Source of the DNA: CAMTWB01 sp037441775
GTDB lineage: Bacteria; Desulfobacterota; Syntrophia; Syntrophales; CAMTWB01
Direction: 5' to 3'
Length of the DNA stretch: 45,832 bases
Assembly (NCBI GenBank): GCA_037441775.1
Contig: JBBIRO010000024.1
Span: 1 to 45,832, forward strand
This document shows, piece after piece, positions 41,250 to 45,832 of this stretch. Below the pieces are notes generated by a model. The model did not search any database, was not told where the DNA came from, and saw only the letters and a list, made by a program, of their open reading frames with translations. A program made the position numbers and the translations under genes. Within the stretch, counting starts at the first letter, position 1; each line of letters starts with the position of its first letter.

Positions 41250-41275
41250 AATTTTTAATTGGAATTTTTAATTGG
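41250..41275 (+). repeat. Perfect 13-bp tandem repeat
   Basis: AATTTTTAATTGG occurs twice without a gap at 41250-41262 and 41263-41275, immediately upstream of the -35 box of the TetR-led operon and beside the IS21-like remnant. Confidence 0.75.
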
Positions 41276-41316
41276 TGTCATTTAAGAATCAAAACGGGAC
41301 TTCTGTTGAGAAGTGT

Positions 41317-41410
41317 TGAGAAGGGGACGTTGTTGACAAATTGGACAAGTTGATTGTGAGAATGGGCGGTGAGAACGGGACGTTGTGAGAAGGGGACGTT
41401 GTTGACAAAT
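41317..41410 (+). repeat. Iterated end repeats of an IS21-like element
   Basis: A perfect 25-bp unit starting TGAGAAGGGGACG and ending GTTGACAAAT occurs at 41317-41341 and 41386-41410. Shorter relatives (GAGAATGGGCGG, GAGAACGGGACGTTG) lie between them. IS21-family ends carry multiple transposase-binding repeats, and the frame beginning at 41409 encodes an IstA-like start. Confidence 0.65.
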
Positions 41411-41545
41411 GTATGAGTATCGCCAAGTGATCCATCGTATGCGTATGGGAGAGAGCGACCGAACCATCGCCCGGACAAGGCTGATGGGCCGGATAAAATG
41501 CGGACGGATTCGGGCCGCTGCCGCCCGGCAGGGGTGGCTTACTGA
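41409..41545 (+). pseudogene. IS21-family transposase (IstA) remnant
   Basis: ATG 41409 opens a frame whose first about 44 residues, MYEYRQVIHRMRMGESDRTI, ARTRLMGR and AAAARQGWL, match the N-terminus of IS21-type IstA as I know it. After about position 41540 the similarity stops, and the rest of IstA and IstB are missing. It is a decayed element left between the TetR operon promoter and the nitroreductase gene. Confidence 0.6.
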
Positions 41546-41601
41546 ATTAAGTGTTATGTTCCCCGAATTCTGGCAACGTGAATGCCCCGGAACAAATCGA
41601 G

Positions 41602-42144
41602 TCAGAATCGCTCCTGATGGGTGAATTCCTCCGTTGTCCTGCGTCGGGGCGCTGTCGGCGCCTTGGCGGGATAGCCCAGCGGTATCAATGCCGCCAGCTC
41701 GACCCCGGCAGGAATCTGGAGGATTTGCGCCGCCTTGTCGTGATCGAAAAGACCGATTATGACCGTGCCCAGCCCCAGGCTGTGGGCCGTCAGACAGATG
41801 CTCTGAGTGGCGATCCCCAAATCGAACATGAACCAGTCGCCAAATTTGGTTGTTCCTGCTCCCTTGTAATAGCCGGCCCGCCCCTTAGTACCGCAGAGAG
41901 CCAAAACAAGCGGTGCTTCCAGCAAAGCCCGATAGGCCGGATTGGTGGCCCCAACCGTAACCTGAAGCTTTTCCCTGCTGGCGACGTCTTTCACCACCAC
42001 CACCTCCCAGCACTGGGTATTAGCCCATGAGGGAGACCATTGTACCGCCTCCAGAATCTGCGCCAAAAGCTCATCAGAAACGGCGCGGTCCAGATAATTA
42101 CGCACGGTTCGTCTTTCTCTGATTGTCTTGATTGTTTCGTTCAT
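41602..42144 (-). CDS. Nitroreductase-family flavoprotein
   Basis: The 180-residue product has the FMN-binding N-terminal motif IRERRTVRNYLDRAVSD, WSPSWANTQCWEVVVV and the C-terminal GLGTVIIGLFD and LIPLGYPA, typical of the small nitroreductase family (NAD(P)H-dependent reduction of nitro, quinone or other acceptors). The frame is open to 42321, but that part is repeat sequence. GGAGG five bases before ATG 42144 sets the start. It has no operon partners, so its role is unknown. Confidence 0.87.
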   Translation of the reverse strand: MNETIKTIRERRTVRNYLDRAVSDELLAQILEAVQWSPSWANTQCWEVVVVKDVASREKLQVTVGATNPAYRALLEAPLVLALCGTKGRAGYYKGAGTTKFGDWFMFDLGIATQSICLTAHSLGLGTVIIGLFDHDKAAQILQIPAGVELAALIPLGYPAKAPTAPRRRTTEEFTHQERF

Positions 42145-42200
42145 GGCGGCCTCCATAGGATTTTTTGAACCCGTTTTGAACAGGTCGTCAGTATTGAGGC

Positions 42201-42395
42201 TCTCGTAAAAAGTCTGCAAAACCATAATGCCAAAACGGCCAGGAAAAAAGTTGTTTCTGTAGTCCCGCCCCTTGTCGGCGGGTCTAGCATTGCCTATCGC
42301 CACGGTTGGCAAAGGGTGCAACGCCCCAAGGCTACACCAACAGCTTCCCGTGAAGATGGATTTAGCGCAACTAAAGCCTCTGGACTTTTTAAAAA
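42201..42395 (+). repeat. Dispersed repeat family A, copy 3 (fullest)
   Basis: The segment runs from tctcgtaaaaagtctgcaaa through aaaaaagttgtttctgtagt, the hairpin cccgccccttgtcggcggg, gcattgcctatcgcc, ggctacaccaacagcttccc to ggatttagcgcaactaaagc and ends in a tttttaaaaagcc hairpin. It is the longest copy and separates the divergent nitroreductase and tat genes. Confidence 0.7.
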
Positions 42396-42409
42396 GCCGT
42401 CAAATTTGG

Positions 42410-42439
42410 TTGACAATACTCCAATTCAGAGTTTATAGT
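42410..42439 (+). promoter_or_regulatory. Sigma-70 promoter of the tat-PBP operon
   Basis: TTGACA (42410-42415) and TATAGT (42434-42439) lie 18 bp apart, or TTATAG with 17 bp. Transcription would start near 42446, just before the tatA/B start. The promoter begins right after repeat A copy 3. Confidence 0.7.
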
Positions 42440-42468
42440 CAACCCAAACCGTGGATCGAGGATTGATA

Positions 42469-42762
42469 GTGTTTGGAATAGGGATGACAGAGTTAATAGT
42501 AATTGCCATTATCGCTCTGCTGGTAGTGGGGCCCAAGAAACTGCCGGATCTTGCAAAATCCCTGGGACGGGGTCTGTCGGAGTTCAAAAGGGCAGCGGAC
42601 GATGTGACAAGTAGCCTCAGTGACAATCTGAAGCCCGATGACTTTGGGAATTTATCTCATTATGACAAGGATAATGAGGGAAATGAACAACCTTCTGCCG
42701 GCCCATCTTTAACACCAACCGATCCATTGGCAGCGGAGCCAAACAAAGACGCTCGCTCCTGA
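42469..42762 (+). CDS. Twin-arginine translocase TatA/TatB-type subunit
   Basis: From GTG 42469 the 97-residue product begins VFGIGMTELIVIAIIALLVVGPKKLPDLAKSLGRGLSEFKRA: a single membrane helix, the hinge GPKKLPDL and an amphipathic helix, then a polar tail. The FGIGMTEL start favours TatB-like sequence, but a single TatA/TatB protein is common outside enterobacteria, so no symbol is given. A GTG six codons upstream is also open; GAGGA seven bases before 42469 and the family N-terminus decide. tatC follows after 44 bp. Confidence 0.9.
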   Translation: MFGIGMTELIVIAIIALLVVGPKKLPDLAKSLGRGLSEFKRAADDVTSSLSDNLKPDDFGNLSHYDKDNEGNEQPSAGPSLTPTDPLAAEPNKDARS

Positions 42763-42806
42763 AAGCCCCGCAGCCTTTCAATACTTTTAAGGATTGATTT
42801 TATCCT

Positions 42807-43565
42807 ATGGAAACAGCCGACGACGGCAAGCTGCCGCTGATCTCCCATTTGGAAGAGCTGAAGACGAGGCTCATCCGGTCGCTTATTGCCTTAGGGACGG
42901 GCTTCTTCGTGTCCTATCTTTTCAAGGAGCATCTTTTTCAGATTATAACCCGCCCCCTGGTCAAGGTTTTACCACCGGACACTCACATGATATTCATTTC
43001 TCCCCCGGAAGCATTCATTACCTATATCAAAATCGCCTTTTATTTCGGCCTTTTCATCTCCAGTCCCTACATCATTTTGCAGGTGTGGAAATTTGTTTCC
43101 CCGGGACTTTACGATAACGAAAAAAAGTATATCGTCCCTTTTTTCATTTTTTCCAGCTTGCTCTTCCTAATGGGCACCTGCTTCTGTTATTTTTTCGTGC
43201 TGCCGCTGGCATTTGAGTTCTTCCTGACCTTCACCTCGGAATTTCTGAAACCAATGTTTGCCGTCAAGGACTACCTCTCCCTGTCGTTGAAACTTATTTT
43301 TTTGTTTGGCCTTTCCTTTGAACTGCCGGTTTTCATCTTTTTTTTGGCCAAGGTGGGAATAGTCGATGCCGCTTTCCTCTCCCGTCACCGGCGGTATGCC
43401 ATTTTAATTATTTTCATTGTGGCCGCCATATTAACTCCGCCTGATGTGATTAGCCAGATAATGATGGCGTTTCCGTTAATGGGACTCTACGAGATAAGCA
43501 TTTATCTGGCGAAATACGCCAAAAGAGAGAAATCGCTGACGGCAGCGGAAAGTACAGGTTCTTGA
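42807..43565 (+). CDS. tatC: Sec-independent translocase subunit TatC
   Basis: The 252-residue, six-helix membrane protein has the TatC signatures LISHLEELKTRLIRS at the N-terminus (the signal-peptide recognition site), SPPEAFITYIKIAFYFGLF and FELPVFIFFLAKVGIV. TatC receives folded, cofactor-loaded precursors with twin-arginine signals. With the preceding TatA/B-type protein it forms a minimal two-component Tat system. It ends 3 bp before the PBP gene. Confidence 0.95.
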   Translation: METADDGKLPLISHLEELKTRLIRSLIALGTGFFVSYLFKEHLFQIITRPLVKVLPPDTHMIFISPPEAFITYIKIAFYFGLFISSPYIILQVWKFVSPGLYDNEKKYIVPFFIFSSLLFLMGTCFCYFFVLPLAFEFFLTFTSEFLKPMFAVKDYLSLSLKLIFLFGLSFELPVFIFFLAKVGIVDAAFLSRHRRYAILIIFIVAAILTPPDVISQIMMAFPLMGLYEISIYLAKYAKREKSLTAAESTGS

Positions 43566-43568
43566 ACA

Positions 43569-45551
43569 ATGGCCTATCCAGCAAAAAAGAGAAGAACATT
43601 ACTTTCGTTTTTTAAGATTGCCGCAGTCGCCATATTTCTGCTGGTGACTATCAGTTCTGTCGCGGCTGGCAGTCTTTTTTATTACACGCTCCTGCTTGAC
43701 CTCCCCACCGTGGACTCGCTTAAGGATTATCGCCCCAGTATCGCAACCAGAGTATACTCCGATAACAATGAACTCATCGACGAATTTTACTTGGAGGATC
43801 GGAAGCTGATAAATATTGCCGAGGTGCCCAAGGTGGTAACCCAGGCCTTTATCGCGGCTGAAGACTCCCGATTTTTTCAGCACCAGGGGTTTGATCTGCA
43901 AGGTATTGCCCGTGCCTTATATAAAAATATCGCCTCCGGCAAGATCGTTCAGGGGGGCAGCACCATCACCCAGCAGGTTGCTAAGTCGCTATACTTGTCA
44001 CCAGAGAGAACCTATCTGAGAAAATTTAAGGAAGCGGTCCTGGCCTACAAAATTGACCGCTACCTGTCTAAAGAAGAGATCCTGCACCTCTACCTAAACC
44101 ATATCTACCTGGGGCACGGAACCTATGGGATAGAGGCGGCGGCGCAGGGCTACTTCGGCAAGAGCGCCCGGGTGCTGACCCTTCCGGAAGCGGCGCTCCT
44201 GGCGGGGCTCCCCAGGGCGCCTAACCATTATTCTCCATATCGCAATTACGAACGGGCCAAGCAGAGACAAAGCTACGTTCTGGATCGTATGGAGCAGGAG
44301 AAATATATCACCCCCCAGGAAAACAAAAGGGCCCAGGCCGCCCCGCTTAGATTGAGATCAATAAAACCCAAGGACAAGATCGCTCCCTATTTTATCGAAC
44401 ATGTCCGTCGCTACGTGATGGATAAATACGGATCAGATGCCCTCTACAAGGAAGGCCTGGAAATATATACTACCATCAATATCAATATGCAGAAGGCGGC
44501 CCGGGATGCGGTGGATCGAGGACTGGCCGAGATGGAGGGGCGGGCTGGTTATCCCAAAGGATTGGTGCAGGGCGCCCTCTTGTGCATGGACGCTAAAACC
44601 GGCGCCATCCGTGCCATGGTAGGCGGGCGCGATTTTACCCAGAGCGAATTCAATCGGGCAACCCAGTCGAAACGTCAGCCCGGGTCGGCGTTTAAGCCCT
44701 TTATCTATGCCGCGGCCTTTGATCAGGGAATGAATCCAGCAACGACAATACTCGATGCTCCGGTAGCCTATCCTGATCCCTGGCGTGACGAGATCTGGCG
44801 TCCCAAAAACTTTGATGATAAGCATCTGGGGCCGACCACTCTGAGAAACGGCCTGGTTCATTCTCGCAACATTGTTACCATTAAAGTGCTGGAAGAAATT
44901 GGGGTCGATTATGCCACCGATTATGCCGCCAACCTGGGAATTACCTCTCCCTTGGCCAAGTATCTTTCTTTAGCGCTGGGAAGTTCAGTTGTGACCCTAC
45001 AGGAGATGGTGCGTGCCTATGGCGTGTTCGCCGCGGAAGGCCGGAGGACGACGCCTTTTTTCATTAAAAAGATCGTGGATCGGACCGGGCATGTATTTGA
45101 AGAGGCCAAAATCGTCTCGGAGCAGGTGATTGATCCCCGGATCGCCTATCAGACCACCCATATCATGCAGGACGTGGTGGAAACAGGCACTGGCAGGCGC
45201 GTAAAAAGCCTTGGAAGACCCGTGGCCGGGAAAACTGGGACAACTAATGATGTTCGTGACGCCTGGTTCATTGGCTTTACCCCTTCCCTGGTGGCCGGGG
45301 TCTGGATCGGATTCGACGACGAAAAGACTCTTGGCAATCAGGAAGTGGGTGGGCGGGCGGCAGCGCCGATCTGGCTTTACTTTATGGAGCGCGCCCTCCA
45401 GGGAACGGCGGTGGAGCAATTTAACGTGCCGGAGGGAATAGCCTTTGTGAAAGTAAACCCCAAGACGGGGCAGCCGGTCAATTCCAGCTTCGAGGGGGCG
45501 ATTCAGGAAGCGTTTATTGAAGGGCAGCAGCCAGGGGAAAAGATGGAGTGA
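43569..45551 (+). CDS. Penicillin-binding protein 1A family (transglycosylase-transpeptidase)
   Basis: The 660-residue bifunctional peptidoglycan synthase has an N-terminal membrane anchor (IAAVAIFLLVTISSVAAGSLFYY), a GT51 glycosyltransferase domain (EDSRFFQHQGFD, GGSTITQQVAKSLYL, AYKIDRYLSKEEILHLYLN) and a transpeptidase domain with the serine motif in SKRQPGSAFKPF (SxxK-type), HSRN and KTGTTND. It polymerises and cross-links glycan strands on the outer face of the inner membrane. It lies 3 bp after tatC and is probably co-transcribed with it, an ordinary linkage without known functional meaning. Confidence 0.95.
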   Translation: MAYPAKKRRTLLSFFKIAAVAIFLLVTISSVAAGSLFYYTLLLDLPTVDSLKDYRPSIATRVYSDNNELIDEFYLEDRKLINIAEVPKVVTQAFIAAEDSRFFQHQGFDLQGIARALYKNIASGKIVQGGSTITQQVAKSLYLSPERTYLRKFKEAVLAYKIDRYLSKEEILHLYLNHIYLGHGTYGIEAAAQGYFGKSARVLTLPEAALLAGLPRAPNHYSPYRNYERAKQRQSYVLDRMEQEKYITPQENKRAQAAPLRLRSIKPKDKIAPYFIEHVRRYVMDKYGSDALYKEGLEIYTTININMQKAARDAVDRGLAEMEGRAGYPKGLVQGALLCMDAKTGAIRAMVGGRDFTQSEFNRATQSKRQPGSAFKPFIYAAAFDQGMNPATTILDAPVAYPDPWRDEIWRPKNFDDKHLGPTTLRNGLVHSRNIVTIKVLEEIGVDYATDYAANLGITSPLAKYLSLALGSSVVTLQEMVRAYGVFAAEGRRTTPFFIKKIVDRTGHVFEEAKIVSEQVIDPRIAYQTTHIMQDVVETGTGRRVKSLGRPVAGKTGTTNDVRDAWFIGFTPSLVAGVWIGFDDEKTLGNQEVGGRAAAPIWLYFMERALQGTAVEQFNVPEGIAFVKVNPKTGQPVNSSFEGAIQEAFIEGQQPGEKME

Positions 45552-45664
45552 GCAAAAAGGCCGGGCCTTCGCATCACTTGCTGGATATTTGGTAAAGATT
45601 CAGTACCAATGGTCAGACAATATGCTCTTGGTAAAGCGAAAAAAACTCTGACTTCCCATATCTG

Positions 45665-45790
45665 GCGGGAGGAGCCGGAATTGCCCAATCCTATGTGGCG
45701 CAGGGGCCTTATGCCCACGCCTAGCTTGGCAATAGGCAAGACCCTTGCCGCCCACAAGGGGCGGGACTACCTTTCTATCGCCCCTATTTT
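45665..45790 (-). repeat. Dispersed repeat family A, copy 5 (inverted)
   Basis: Read on the minus strand it gives ggtagtcccgccccttgtgg, then gcggcaagggtcttgcctat, tgccaag and ggcataaggcccc. These match the core of the other copies, with a diverged right part. It fills the space after the PBP gene; the remaining bases to 45832 show no gene. Confidence 0.6.
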
Positions 45791-45832
45791 AACCGTCGCC
45801 ACTCGGGACCGAATTTTTACGATATTTGAAAC

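Noticed and set aside
41317..41410. CRISPR array
   Set aside because: Only two identical 25-bp units with a degenerate spacer and an IS21-type frame directly behind; no cas genes in the window.
45503..45757. 84-codon minus-strand frame after the PBP gene
   Set aside because: It is made mostly of repeat family A copy 5 and the antisense of the PBP 3' end.

Overview
The window is about 46 kb of densely packed, moderately GC-rich bacterial DNA, with long co-directional operons, ATGA-type stop/start overlaps and no phage or conjugation genes. The gene set fits an anaerobic or syntrophic member of the former Deltaproteobacteria (Desulfobacterota, Syntrophales-like): selenocysteine synthase SelA, a two-cluster ferredoxin-type dehydrogenase, a coproporphyrinogen-oxidase-like radical SAM protein, short-form ThiC, a tat operon with PBP1a, and a CoA-thioester degradation operon. 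This placement is inference from gene content; no rRNA or tRNA gene was recognised.

Layout. 37-576: an isochorismatase-fold hydrolase. 621-6664 (minus strand): a VWA protein with its MoxR ATPase, then an HemN/HemW-like radical SAM protein, selA and an RluD-type pseudouridine synthase. 6665-7078: a transposase remnant and the aro promoter. 7079-15017: a complete co-directional aro operon (aroF-aroB-pheA-aroE-aroA-aroK-aroC-tyrA) preceded by an unannotated 29-codon leader peptide with seven consecutive aromatic codons and a terminator, that is, an attenuator. 15371-22728: a VanZ-like protein, typA, a phasin-like/ubiB pair, a PfkB kinase, a divergent hisF, ccdA and a TlpA-like thioredoxin. 22846-25233: a 58-aa orphan protein, tatD and a PreA-like dehydrogenase. 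25560-27869: a TPP riboswitch and terminator in front of thiD-thiC. 28064-33514: a tRNA nucleotidyltransferase-family protein, an alpha/beta hydrolase, a 5'-nucleotidase-type ectoenzyme and a membrane metallophosphoesterase. 33530-41178 (minus strand): a five-gene operon led by a TetR regulator. 41250-41600: an IS21-type remnant. 41602-45551: a nitroreductase, then tatA/B, tatC and a class A penicillin-binding protein.

The most distinctive region is the TetR-led operon. It carries every module of the eukaryotic peroxisomal multifunctional enzyme type 2 (SDR dehydrogenase, hydratase 2, SCP2 domain) in a different arrangement. One protein is hydratase 2-SDR. The other is a 910-residue fusion of an HMG-CoA-synthase/KAS III-like domain, a DUF35 zinc-ribbon/OB domain, an SDR and an SCP2 domain. 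An acyl-CoA dehydrogenase and an SCP2-type thiolase complete a beta-oxidation spiral. The thiolase + DUF35 + HMG-synthase-like combination recalls the archaeal channelling complex.

A family of dispersed repeats about 75-195 bp long (five copies, both orientations) and a shorter hairpin repeat (three copies) occupy most intergenic spaces. Some members share one terminus, which in two places overlaps the stop codon of the upstream gene.
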